Numbered from the stretch's first letter, positions 5,467 through 13,803 are shown. The stretch is 19,346 nt of DNA from Candidatus Poseidoniaceae archaeon (GCA_022452125.1 JAKURJ010000018.1:1-19346); one strand, 5' to 3'. The notes: generated by a model from the sequence alone, not told the origin. Translations and numbers: made by a program.

Positions 5467-8400
5467 ATGAAGGGCAATATGCCCCCTCGTGCTCGCCAAT
5501 CCAAAGTTGCCAAAACTGCTGAATGGAGAGCTCTTGACAAACCTTGGAAATCATTGTTACTAATCGGGTTGAATGAAGTTCAACTACCCGAGGAAGAAGA
5601 TGGTCCAACATCTCCGATGATGAGGGCACGAAGAGGTGCTCGTACCAGAAGAGGTTCAAGAGGAGTATCCAGCCCGATGGAGTGGTTGCCAAAAGCCGAA
5701 GATGTTCTTATCGAGGATGGCTCTCCAGTGGCTTATCGTCTTGCAGTTCTTCTAATCAGAAAGACTCTATTTTCAGATGATTGGGACGAATCTTGGGATG
5801 AAATTGTGGATGATTTGAGAGAGAAAGCATCGAGCAATGGCGTTCATCCAGTTTGGTCAAAAATGGCTGAAGCAACTCCAATTCTTGCACAATTTGCAGC
5901 CTTCCCTCAAACAGAAGTTGAGGAACAGGAAGCAGATGATTTCGAAATGGATGTAGCAAGAATCGACCCGTCGAACTCTAAATCATTAGCAAATACCTTG
6001 GCTAAACTCGAAACAAAATCTTCTGATGCGACAATCAAGATGGCTTTGCAAAAAGCCAAGGCCCAACTCAAGGGAAAGAGAGGTCTGAGAGATATAACCG
6101 GATTAGAAAATCTTGAAGGTGATGCATCGATAATCAGCGTTCTTCTAAATATCCATCTTGGAAATGATGCTACGGATTCGTTGAAAGAACTGTCCAAATC
6201 AGATTCAGATTTGGCCGATGCCTTCACAGATTTGATTCAATTGCGAAATGGAATTGCAAATGAATGGGATAAGTCTAGATCGCTAACTAGTGATGACGAA
6301 CTATCTCTTGCAAGAAAGCAAGAGGCTTGGAAGTTAATGCCTAGTGAAACATCCGGACTTTCTAGTTCCGAAATCCAAGAGGGGTTGGATACAGTTAGCA
6401 CCCCTCAACAAAGAGAATCCCTAACTTGGTTGAAACTCTCAGCATTAGTCCGTGAGGGTTCCACAGAAGAAGCACTTGAATTGCTGAAATCACAAAACGT
6501 AGAACCAGATGCAGATATGGAAACTCTAGTTCCAATCGTGAAGGAGTTAGGCGAGGAAGCATTTTCTTGGCTAGCATCACAAATCGAAAATTTAGCAGAA
6601 GAATCTCTCTCTGAAATTGTCACAGACGAAGAAATCGGCGAAACCCTGCGTTTGGCTACTGCTCGCAGAATGCATGACATGGGGGCATCCTTGGGAATTT
6701 CAGCCTCGATAGATCTATTCACTCGCGGCCTAGATTTAACCCGCCTTGCAGAAGTATTGTTTGTTGATGAACAGCGCTCTATTGACCATCCATATGCCAC
6801 TCTATTGGTCGTTCATCTTCTTCCTGCCAAAACCAAAGGTTGGGATTTCACTACAATCAGAAAGGCAAGAAGAAACGCACTGTCGACTGTGGAAGATGCA
6901 GAAGTTCCTAGTGCATTTTCAGCGGCTAGCCGTGGTCTAATTTTGATGCTTGATGGTGCGGCACAGTCAGATGATAATTGGGTTGTAGACACCCTAGATA
7001 AAAATGGAATTAAGGCATTCAACAATTGTAAGCAAGCGCTGAAAGATGGTGGCGATGGCCTAGCAGATTCCAAAGTATTAGACAACCTTGTTAAGAGCGT
7101 TAGTGAAGCAGAATTAACCGATGTTGAATCACGATTATTCAATGCCGTAATAGACACTCTAAGATTGAATAGAGCGTCTTGGTTACTACAAACTGGCAAA
7201 TCAAAGGGGGTTGTTGAATTGCTTGATGGTCTGCTTTCAGGTGAGGTCACAGCAATGCCAATGATGCAAGCAGTACGCCATCTGGTTCTAGAGTATGACA
7301 TTGGACTGGCCAATTTAGTATCATGGTATCAAGAAAATGACCCTCAATCACCTTGGCATACTTTAGCAAGAGCGGCCGTGCATGTCAGCAATGATGACGA
7401 GTTGAATGCAGCTCGTGACTACAAACGTGCTGGAGACCACGAAGACTTTGATTATGAGCACAAGATTTTGCTACATCGAAAAGCATTGATTCATCTCGCG
7501 CATGCAGAGCAATGGTCAGAAGCGGTATCTTTGTTAGAACAAGAACCTGCACTGAAATCCGCTCTGACAAAGAGATTCCAATTATACCTCAACGTATCCC
7601 ATGTTGCAGCCAACAAGCGAAATACAGACGAAGCTACGAGATTGTTAACCAACTTCGTAAAGCGAACTGAAATGGTTGAGCAAGAAGACCAATTTGGAAA
7701 GGTCGAAAAGGTTCCAAGAGTCAAACATTCTGAAGAAGAACTCGATATGTTGAGGAACTATCCAAGTTCTCACCCAAGACCGCTGCCAAGGGAGCCATTC
7801 TCTGGAAGAGTGAAAGCGGCTCTGAACTCTCTGCAAAGAGAGAGACGTAGAAACCGCCATACATTCGAAAACCGTTATGCTCAGGCAATGATGCATGATC
7901 CATCAGGCGAGGAAATATATGAAATCGCATTAGAAGCGTCTGCTGAAAGGCCATTAGAAGGATTGATGTTACTAGAGCGTGCACAAAATTCTGGGAAATT
8001 CAGTGCTCTAGATATCAAGAGGTTGGCAGACGCAGAAAGGAGATTGTTCGCAACTCACCGACACAATTTGCCAATCAAGCAGAGAGCATATTTGCGTCAT
8101 TTGGCTCTATCACCTCTAGTCATTGTTGATACTAACATTCTAATCGATGAACTACAATACAGGATTTCTGAAAAATTAGGAATTAGTTCAGAAGCGGCAC
8201 TTGATATCGGAGGCAGGGGTAGTTTCCATAGAATACTCAAGCACCGTGCACAAGAGGGCGTGATTCAGCTTTGGTTGCCAAAGATTGTCCAAAATGAGTT
8301 GATTTCAATCGCTGGAGATGTTGAAAGAATCAGAGATAGATTTGCGGATACATTGGTTTCTGAAAATGATTTAGCTAAGGTTCTCAACAAGGAAACCTTA

Positions 8401-8796
8401 GTCGAAATAGCCAAATCGGTTGTTTCTGATTTCTCGACATGGAAACCTCTTGATTTGCACATTGAGGATGAGGCTGAAGATGAAGACATTCGTGCAGAAC
8501 TGAAGAAGTTCTTAGTCGAGCATAGTGAAGTATATGATGAAATTACTGCTATGAAGAGAATGCATAGCGAGCCACTGCGCACTGTAATTAATGACAAGGA
8601 CATCTACCCAGAGGCTGCAGACCAAACTCTGATGAGTTTGTGTACTGCAATGGCTAGCCGTCCTCTAGGCGAATTGGGCAGCATTTTGATGGCTACAAGA
8701 GACTCTGATTTCGCATTGGTCGCTAGAGCAATTGAGGAAAGATTCGGATTCGGAGTTATTGCTAACAGTCGTAATCTAAATTCTTGGATTAAGTAA
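5467..8796 (+). CDS. Large helical protein with C-terminal PIN nuclease domain
   Basis: This is a 1109-residue protein. The N-terminus (about residues 50-75) has an arginine/glycine patch (MMRARRGARTRRGSRG) that could bind nucleic acid. Residues of about 80-880 read as nearly continuous amphipathic helices with alanine and leucine periodicity, suggesting TPR- or HEAT-like repeats, though I cannot define individual repeats by eye. The last 225 residues form a PIN domain: VIVDTNILID (D888), a central acid in VQNELIS (E944), and ATRDSDF (D1079, D1081). These are the metal ligands of PIN ribonucleases. An acidic insert (EDEAEDEDIRAE) enlarges the domain. I start at 5467 because the open frame back to 5104 is antisense to the DUF4079-like gene; ATG 5479 is also possible. 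It is probably an RNase or RNA-surveillance factor, target unknown. Confidence 0.75.
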   Translation: MKGNMPPRARQSKVAKTAEWRALDKPWKSLLLIGLNEVQLPEEEDGPTSPMMRARRGARTRRGSRGVSSPMEWLPKAEDVLIEDGSPVAYRLAVLLIRKTLFSDDWDESWDEIVDDLREKASSNGVHPVWSKMAEATPILAQFAAFPQTEVEEQEADDFEMDVARIDPSNSKSLANTLAKLETKSSDATIKMALQKAKAQLKGKRGLRDITGLENLEGDASIISVLLNIHLGNDATDSLKELSKSDSDLADAFTDLIQLRNGIANEWDKSRSLTSDDELSLARKQEAWKLMPSETSGLSSSEIQEGLDTVSTPQQRESLTWLKLSALVREGSTEEALELLKSQNVEPDADMETLVPIVKELGEEAFSWLASQIENLAEESLSEIVTDEEIGETLRLATARRMHDMGASLGISASIDLFTRGLDLTRLAEVLFVDEQRSIDHPYATLLVVHLLPAKTKGWDFTTIRKARRNALSTVEDAEVPSAFSAASRGLILMLDGAAQSDDNWVVDTLDKNGIKAFNNCKQALKDGGDGLADSKVLDNLVKSVSEAELTDVESRLFNAVIDTLRLNRASWLLQTGKSKGVVELLDGLLSGEVTAMPMMQAVRHLVLEYDIGLANLVSWYQENDPQSPWHTLARAAVHVSNDDELNAARDYKRAGDHEDFDYEHKILLHRKALIHLAHAEQWSEAVSLLEQEPALKSALTKRFQLYLNVSHVAANKRNTDEATRLLTNFVKRTEMVEQEDQFGKVEKVPRVKHSEEELDMLRNYPSSHPRPLPREPFSGRVKAALNSLQRERRRNRHTFENRYAQAMMHDPSGEEIYEIALEASAERPLEGLMLLERAQNSGKFSALDIKRLADAERRLFATHRHNLPIKQRAYLRHLALSPLVIVDTNILIDELQYRISEKLGISSEAALDIGGRGSFHRILKHRAQEGVIQLWLPKIVQNELISIAGDVERIRDRFADTLVSENDLAKVLNKETLVEIAKSVVSDFSTWKPLDLHIEDEAEDEDIRAELKKFLVEHSEVYDEITAMKRMHSEPLRTVINDKDIYPEAADQTLMSLCTAMASRPLGELGSILMATRDSDFALVARAIEERFGFGVIANSRNLNSWIK

Positions 8797-8797
8797 A

Positions 8798-8811
8798 TCT
8801 CACATGTGAGA
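8798..8811. terminator. 14-bp perfect palindrome at the PIN/icd convergent junction
   Basis: TCTCACATGTGAGA is identical on both strands. It begins two bases after the PIN stop codon and includes the icd stop codon. Only three bases separate the two stops. It may help end transcription from both sides as a 5-bp hairpin with a CATG loop, or be a protein-binding site. Confidence 0.4.
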
Positions 8812-10026
8812 AATGATCGCCTTTCCAAATTCTGAACATGACAGTAGTTCAGCATCATCCATCAATCTCTCGAAGTCGTAAGTTACTGTCTTTGCAGAGA
8901 TTGCTCCTTCCATTCCGCTGACAATTAGGTCAGCAGCTTCTGTCCAGCCCATGTGCCTTAGCATCATCTCAGCGGATAGGATAAGGGAACCAGGGTTCAC
9001 TTTGTCTTGGCCTGCATATTTTGGAGCGGTACCGTGGGTTGCTTCAAAGATTGAGATTCCAGTATCGTAATTGATATTTGCACCAGGAGCAATACCTATT
9101 CCTCCTACTTGTGCTGCTAGTGCATCAGAGATGTAGTCGCCATTCAGGTTCATTGTTGCAAGGACTCCATATTCTGCAGGTCTTGTGATAATTTGTTGAA
9201 GCATAGCGTCAGCAATTACATCCTTGATCGTGATTGTATTTCCGGTCTTGGGATTTTCAAATGTGCACCATGGCCCACCATCTAATTCAGTTGCACCGAA
9301 TTCATCCTTTGCCAATTCGTAACCCCAATCTCTGAATCCACCTTCTGTGAATTTCATGATGTTACCTTTGTGAACTAATGTGACACTATCTTTGTCGTTG
9401 TCGACCGCATATTGGATTGCAGCGCGTACGATTCTAGCAGTGCCTTCTTTGCTGATTGGCTTAATTCCAATACCGGAAGTATTCGGGAATCGTATTTTGT
9501 CAACTCCCATCTCATTAACTAGGAAGTCCATCACTTTGGCTACTTCTGGAGAGCCTGCTTCCCATTCGATTCCGGCATAGACATCTTCGCTGTTTTCTCT
9601 GAAGATAATCATGTCAACATCGCCAGGAGATTTGACCGGAGAAGGTGTTCCCTCATACCAGCGGACAGGCCTCACACATGCGAACAAATCCAACTTCTGC
9701 CTTAGTGCTACATTCAGTGAGCGTATACCTCCACCGACTGGAGTAGTTAGAGGCCCTTTGATAGAAACAAGGCCGGTTCGCATTGCATCTAGTGTAGCTT
9801 CAGGAAGCCATTCGCCTGTGTTGTTGAATGCCTTTTCTCCAGCGAGTGTTTCACTCCAAGTAATTGATTTTGCACCAGCGTAAGCCTTTGATACAGCAGC
9901 ATCTACAACTTCAATCATTACCGGCGTAATATCAACTCCAATACCGTCACCTTCGATATAGTGAACAATTGGGTTATCTGGTATTACTAGAACTCCGTTT
10001 TCCATCGTAATTGGACTGCCTGACAT
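8800..10026 (-). CDS. icd: NADP-dependent isocitrate dehydrogenase
   Basis: The 408-residue protein is alignable by eye with E. coli Icd along its whole length. It oxidises isocitrate to 2-oxoglutarate and CO2 in the TCA cycle. Visible landmarks are YIEGDGIGVD near the N-terminus, the substrate loop LTTPVGGGIRSLNVALRQ (the serine corresponds to E. coli Ser113), VIFRENSEDVYAGIEW-type sequence, the metal site NLNGDYISDALAA, and the cofactor segment EATHGTAPKYAG. The lysine-tyrosine pair there, and the tyrosine and arginine in TVTYDFERL, are the residues that select NADP over NAD. Start 10026 is preferred over the internal ATG at 10005 because ITMENGVLVIPDNP matches the E. coli N-terminus. It is divergent from the OsmC-like gene. 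Confidence 0.95.
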   Translation of the reverse strand: MSGSPITMENGVLVIPDNPIVHYIEGDGIGVDITPVMIEVVDAAVSKAYAGAKSITWSETLAGEKAFNNTGEWLPEATLDAMRTGLVSIKGPLTTPVGGGIRSLNVALRQKLDLFACVRPVRWYEGTPSPVKSPGDVDMIIFRENSEDVYAGIEWEAGSPEVAKVMDFLVNEMGVDKIRFPNTSGIGIKPISKEGTARIVRAAIQYAVDNDKDSVTLVHKGNIMKFTEGGFRDWGYELAKDEFGATELDGGPWCTFENPKTGNTITIKDVIADAMLQQIITRPAEYGVLATMNLNGDYISDALAAQVGGIGIAPGANINYDTGISIFEATHGTAPKYAGQDKVNPGSLILSAEMMLRHMGWTEAADLIVSGMEGAISAKTVTYDFERLMDDAELLSCSEFGKAIISHM

Positions 10027-10046
10027 GGTGCTCGTTACGACCCAAC

Positions 10047-10075
10047 TTGACCCCCTTCATCAACAAAGCGGTCAA
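10047..10075. promoter_or_regulatory. Inverted repeat TTGACC-N17-GGTCAA between icd and the OsmC-like gene
   Basis: The two 6-bp arms are exact reverse complements separated by 17 bp, so their centres are 23 bp apart, roughly two helical turns. They lie in the 85-bp space between two divergent start codons, where a dimeric regulator could control both genes. A chance occurrence is possible. Confidence 0.35.
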
Positions 10076-10111
10076 CGGTGGTTTCATCTCATAGCGGGAG
10101 TTGGGACATTT

Positions 10112-10504
10112 ATGCAAGGCACAGTGGAGTGGACTGGCGGGAAAAATATGGTTGGAATCAATTCCAGTGGTCAGCGAATTGAGATGAATTGGGAAGAAGG
10201 ACCAAGCCCTATGCAACTCGCCTTACAGATGGTCGGCGCATGCTCAATAGTTGATGTTGTCATTGGATTGAAAGAGCGGGAGTTTTCCAAAGTCTGGGTC
10301 GATATGGATTCAACACGTAACGATGAGTCTCCTAGATACTTCACTTCCATGCACATGGTGTATCATGTTGTAGGTGATGTTCCACAAAGATTGGTGGAAC
10401 GAGTTGTACACAAATCACACGAAAAATACTGCAGTGTTTCAAACAGTTTACGAGATGATTGCAAGATAACTTACGAAGTTATCATTCACTCAAGTCATGA
10501 GTAA
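10112..10504 (+). CDS. OsmC/Ohr-like peroxiredoxin-family protein
   Basis: This 130-residue protein has the OsmC fold pattern. An N-terminal strand (VEWTGGKNMVGI) leads to GPSPMQLALQMVGACSIVDVV, with the first conserved cysteine at the start of the central helix. The second cysteine is in HEKYCSVSNSL. OsmC and Ohr proteins use this cysteine pair to reduce organic hydroperoxides with thiol donors. The pattern GAC-S-x-x-DVV with KYCSVS resembles the YhfA-like branch, whose substrate is less certain. The start at 10112 is chosen because the family homology begins with MQGTVEW; the frame is open back to 10025 but that stretch overlaps the icd promoter region. The 3' end overlaps the next minus-strand gene by 23 bases. 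Confidence 0.85.
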   Translation: MQGTVEWTGGKNMVGINSSGQRIEMNWEEGPSPMQLALQMVGACSIVDVVIGLKEREFSKVWVDMDSTRNDESPRYFTSMHMVYHVVGDVPQRLVERVVHKSHEKYCSVSNSLRDDCKITYEVIIHSSHE

Positions 10505-11531
10505 TCCATCCTTCATGGATTGAAATATTAGTGAATTCTGATTGTAATCCTGCAGCTTGCAATAGTTGTCTTGGTAGTGTTTCAAGAGCGTTAATCATTA
10601 CATTAGCTAGGCCGTCATGGATCTTAACCCAGTTTGGGGCTAGGCCTTCAGGAGCAGGATTTGCAGTGATCTCTCCATCGACTTTAACGCTAGCCCAGGG
10701 TCTAACCAATCCGCTTTCACCTAGGTCAACAATCATTGATAATTTCAGATCGTTTCCATCTCTTTCTAGTTCAGCAGACGAAGGCATAACTTGGAACCCT
10801 TCGGGTAATTCTTCTAGGCCGCTTTCTCCTCTTTGATGACGCATTGCAATCAATCTTCGAATCCAAGCCAGAACCACTGAATTACAGTACACTAGGTCTT
10901 TGTTTGGAGGGGCTGTTGAGACTTTGTCGCCACCATTCCAGCCCCAAGCACATTTTTCATGATTGACAGGAATCAAGTCTGGCATCCAAGAGAGTGGCTT
11001 TGAGTTAGCACCTGAATTATCGATGATAACAAAGGCGTCTCCTTCTACCAATTCGGTCTGTTGTAGAGGTGCTGATTTCGGGACTGAGATTACTAAACCT
11101 AGGATAATTGCTAGTGGGTCTAGGGCGGCCGGCCAACCGTTTAGTGGCTCAGCTTCTTCTTCTAACCAAACACCTGAAGCCAAATCTTCTCCTAGTCCTA
11201 GACCATTTGCAAATTGGTAAGCGTCGCTCCATGCGGATTTGGATAGACCAATATCTAGTGCAGCACGACCCATGTCACGGGCGCTTGAGGCTAAATTTTC
11301 TCTGTCATTCAAACCTTCAAGCCATTCTCTTAGGATTTGGTCGCCATCACCAAAAGACCTGCGTGGACTTTTAGTCATATCAGATAGCCAAGATTGTTCT
11401 TGAACAGCCCTCTCTTTGTCACTTAGCCCCAATTGCTTTTGCAAAGTTTCGAGCATGATTGCACCATCACGAGATAGTGCTCCATCTGACCAAGCTAGGG
11501 CTAGGCCATGCTCGAAAGGAGTAGGGGCCAT
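10482..11531 (-). CDS. Uncharacterised protein, second gene of a minus-strand pair
   Basis: I do not recognise a named family for this 349-residue soluble protein. Its first ~40 residues (AWSDGALSRDG, then LQKQLGLSDKE) have the helix-loop-helix pattern of TerB-like small helical modules. The product of the preceding gene ends with the same pattern. The rest contains tryptophan-rich segments (GWPAALDP, CAWGWNGG) and a strand-rich C-terminal part (LKLSMIVDLGESG) followed by a helix (HDGLANVMINALETL). There are no signal peptide and no membrane helices. It starts three bases after the stop of the preceding gene, so the two are surely co-transcribed, and ends overlapping the OsmC-like gene tail to tail. 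Function is unknown. Confidence 0.7.
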   Translation of the reverse strand: MAPTPFEHGLALAWSDGALSRDGAIMLETLQKQLGLSDKERAVQEQSWLSDMTKSPRRSFGDGDQILREWLEGLNDRENLASSARDMGRAALDIGLSKSAWSDAYQFANGLGLGEDLASGVWLEEEAEPLNGWPAALDPLAIILGLVISVPKSAPLQQTELVEGDAFVIIDNSGANSKPLSWMPDLIPVNHEKCAWGWNGGDKVSTAPPNKDLVYCNSVVLAWIRRLIAMRHQRGESGLEELPEGFQVMPSSAELERDGNDLKLSMIVDLGESGLVRPWASVKVDGEITANPAPEGLAPNWVKIHDGLANVMINALETLPRQLLQAAGLQSEFTNISIHEGWITHDLSE

Positions 11532-11534
11532 TGA

Positions 11535-11939
11535 TTAGCCTCCGATGATATCTCGAACTAACTGTAGATGTCTCTCAAATGAAAGTCCGAGTTCACCTCT
11601 TTTCCTAGCCAACAATTGAACCTCAGAAGGATCTAGGATATCATCAACCCAAACTGTCTCAAGCAGAAGTTTGTATGTTGCCTCAGAAGGGTTATTTTTT
11701 GTAGAGCTAGAATTTTCAATTTCTGGAACATCATCTTCTTCAAAGGAAATAACAACATCATCCATCGCATTTTCATCTTCGTCTGCGAAAGCAGACAAGG
11801 GGTCGTCATCTCCAGCAAATGCTGCTAGTGCATCATTACCTGCTTGGCTGTACGATTTCGTACCTATCTCCAGTTCTGCGAATGGGTCGATATCTTCCTC
11901 TTCTTCTTGGGGCAAGTCGCTTGTTTCAAAGGGTAACAT
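11535..11939 (-). CDS. Acidic uncharacterised protein with C-terminal helical module
   Basis: This is a 134-residue protein. Residues of about 8-85 are strongly acidic and low in complexity (QEEEEDIDPF, DDDPLSAFADEDE, ISFEEDDVPEIE), probably disordered. The last 45 residues are folded-looking: ETVWVDDILDPSEVQLLARKR then ELGLSFERHLQLV. That matches the spacing of the N-terminal module in the next gene (W-x-D, L, then LGLS). The two may interact or share a partner, which is inference. The start at 11939 gives MLPFETSDLPQ; the frame is open to 11996 but the added part is hydrophobic and unlike the rest. It lies divergent from the Reeler-like gene. Confidence 0.6.
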   Translation of the reverse strand: MLPFETSDLPQEEEEDIDPFAELEIGTKSYSQAGNDALAAFAGDDDPLSAFADEDENAMDDVVISFEEDDVPEIENSSSTKNNPSEATYKLLLETVWVDDILDPSEVQLLARKRGELGLSFERHLQLVRDIIGG

Positions 11940-12046
11940 AGTACTCACTAAAAATATCAAACGTCTCATAGTAATTGAAACCATGTATTGCTGCACCCTT
12001 GAAAATGAACAAATTTCGATAGTGTTCTTGTGCTGTATCGTCTAAT

Positions 12047-12054
12047 GATTAAAC
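12047..12054 (+). promoter_or_regulatory. Possible TATA-like box of the Reeler-like gene
   Basis: GATTAAAC lies 28 bases before the ATG at 12083, the spacing expected for a transcript with little or no leader. The match to the TTTGATATA boxes in this window is only partial. Confidence 0.25.
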
Positions 12055-12082
12055 TTGAAAGTAAGTGCCTACAGCGGCCGCT

Positions 12083-12670
12083 ATGAAGAGGGTAATAGCA
12101 CTAGCAATACTGCTATCTCTTATCGGCCAAAGTCAGGCTTTACCAGATGGAATCGGTGATAGGGCTAACAATGGCTGTTTGTGCCATGGAGGCGCTGATG
12201 ATACTACAAGTGTAAATCTGAGTGGACTGCCGGAGGTATACAATTCCTCAGTGGAATACAATCTTACTTTGACAATAGAATCTCCAGTAGAATCAAATGA
12301 TGTTCAAGGTGGTTTTAGAATAATTATCTCACAAGGAGAATTAATTGCAGAAGGTTGGCAAATTATGGATGATGGTTATACTCACACTTCTGAAATAAAT
12401 GATAGGAGGCAATGGGAAGTCGTCTGGGTTGCCCCAGAAGCAGATGACGAACTAGCAACATTCGTTGTCCATGGAAATGCTGTAAATGGTAATGGAAACG
12501 TCAATGGCGATGAATGGAACTCTATGTCTGTAGCAATACCTGGCGTAAATTACACTGGCGAAGTCACAACACCCGATATAACTGGAAAGGAAGTTACTGG
12601 TATCCAACTTGCAGTTGGAGCAATTGGAATAATCGCCCTACTTTCCCTCGCATTCTATGCGATAAAGGAT
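12083..12670 (+). CDS. Exported Reeler-like / choice-of-anchor V protein with C-terminal membrane anchor
   Basis: This 196-residue protein has a signal peptide (MKRVIALAILLSLIG, cleavage near residue 19) and a C-terminal helix (LAVGAIGIIALLSLAFYAIKD) that would leave the domain outside the cell. The body follows the choice-of-anchor V/Reeler pattern: a cysteine-histidine cluster after the signal (NNGCLCHGG, C32, C34, H35), LSGLPEVYNSSVEYNLTLTIE, a GGFRI strand, and VVHGNAVNGNGNVNGDEW near the end. In many relatives the first cluster is CxxCH; here it is CxCH, so covalent haem c attachment is doubtful. Start ATG 12083 is used because the signal peptide begins there; the GTG at 12065 would add six residues. 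The stop codon overlaps the ftsZ stop codon. Role is unknown, probably surface binding. Confidence 0.75.
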
Positions 12671-13803
12671 TAGTTGACGAACTCAATATTTCGAGATTTT
12701 AACGCTCTCAGTTGCCTGTTTTCGCTCGCACCATGAATCTGGTCTGAGCGCACTCCGGTTAGTACTAGCATAACTCTGATGTCCTCTCCTAGGCTTTCGT
12801 CAACAGCAGCGCCCCAGATAATTCTAGCATTATCTGAAACCTTACCTTGAATCAGTTTAGCACACTTCTCGGCTTCTCCAAGGGTTAAGCTCGAACCACC
12901 TACTACGTTGATCAGTGCACCTCTTGCATCTGATACATCCAAGTCTAGTAATGGCGAATGCAATGCTTCTAGGGTTGCAGCCTCAGCTCTTCCAGGTCCG
13001 CTTGCGGCTCCTAGGCCAATCATAGCCACACCAGAGCCAGAGTTGATTACCGCCTTGAGGTCTTCAAAGTCAAGGTTGACCATACCATCAGTGGTAAGTA
13101 ATTCAGTAACTCCGGTAATTGCTCTGACTAATAGTTCGTCACCGACTCGGAATGCGCTGGCCAAAGGAAGGTCTCTAACTCCTTCGATTTCCAGCAGCCT
13201 TTCATTAGGAATCACAAGTATGGTGTCACAGTATTCACGCAGCCTTTCAAGACCCCACTCTGCATTTTGCTTACGTAGAGTCCCTTCGGAATTGAATGGA
13301 TAAGTAACAACGGCAACAGTTAGTGCCCCTTGTTCTTTTGCTAGGCGCGCAATGTGTCCTGCTGCACCAGTTCCTGAACCTCCACCCATTCCGGCTGTGA
13401 TAATTGCTAACTGAGTATCATCTGTAATCTTCCTCAAACTGTTTTCACTTTCCAATGCAGCAGCTTCTCCTTTGGTAGGATCTCCGCCCGCTCCTCTACC
13501 TCTAGCGGTCCTTCCAATGAGGACTTTATTTTCAAGAGGACTCATCAGTAATGCCTGGGCATCTGTGTTGATTGCATGTCCTGTCACGTAGCGGTTTTCA
13601 AATAATCCCTCTTCGTGTAAACGGCTTACAGCATTGCATCCAGCACCACCTGCGCCATAGACTCTAATCCTAGGCTGCAGGGATTCTAACAGGCGCTTTA
13701 ACTCGGCATCATTAGAGTCCATTTCTTCAACACTAGTAGGTCGAATTGTAGGTCCTTCTTCTTCTTCAGCAAGCTCGAGAACGCGCTCGATGAGATGTCG
13801 CAT
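12670..13803 (-). CDS. ftsZ: Cell division GTPase FtsZ, FtsZ1-type
   Basis: This tubulin-family GTPase (377 residues) assembles into the division ring at mid-cell. The nucleotide-binding glycine stretch GAGGAGCN is at 50-57, the tubulin signature GMGGGSGTG at 138-146 (serine where threonine is common), and the T7 loop for GTP hydrolysis NLDFED at 243-248. An acidic N-terminal helix (RVLELAEEEEG) and the segments VAMIGLG, SPLLDLDV, INVVGG and LTGVRSDQIHG match haloarchaeal FtsZ1 better than FtsZ2. The start at 13803 (MRHLIERVLELAEEEEG) parallels that protein; the frame is open to 13824. It lies 78 bases downstream of radA on the same strand, with two dyads in the gap. The tail is short; I see no C-terminal linker typical of bacterial FtsZ. 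Confidence 0.93.
   Translation of the reverse strand: MRHLIERVLELAEEEEGPTIRPTSVEEMDSNDAELKRLLESLQPRIRVYGAGGAGCNAVSRLHEEGLFENRYVTGHAINTDAQALLMSPLENKVLIGRTARGRGAGGDPTKGEAAALESENSLRKITDDTQLAIITAGMGGGSGTGAAGHIARLAKEQGALTVAVVTYPFNSEGTLRKQNAEWGLERLREYCDTILVIPNERLLEIEGVRDLPLASAFRVGDELLVRAITGVTELLTTDGMVNLDFEDLKAVINSGSGVAMIGLGAASGPGRAEAATLEALHSPLLDLDVSDARGALINVVGGSSLTLGEAEKCAKLIQGKVSDNARIIWGAAVDESLGEDIRVMLVLTGVRSDQIHGASENRQLRALKSRNIEFVN

Noticed and set aside
5467..8796. Toxin of a toxin-antitoxin pair
   Set aside because: The PIN domain is at the end of a 1109-residue protein, and no small antitoxin-like gene is adjacent on the same strand.
12083..12670. Cytochrome c
   Set aside because: Only a CxCH cluster is present, with no CxxCH. 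The remaining pattern is that of a Reeler-like beta domain.
12514..12702. Small plus-strand gene overlapping the end of the Reeler-like gene
   Set aside because: It is an alternative frame of a gene with a clear signal peptide and domain pattern. Its tryptophan- and asparagine-rich translation looks like an out-of-frame reading.
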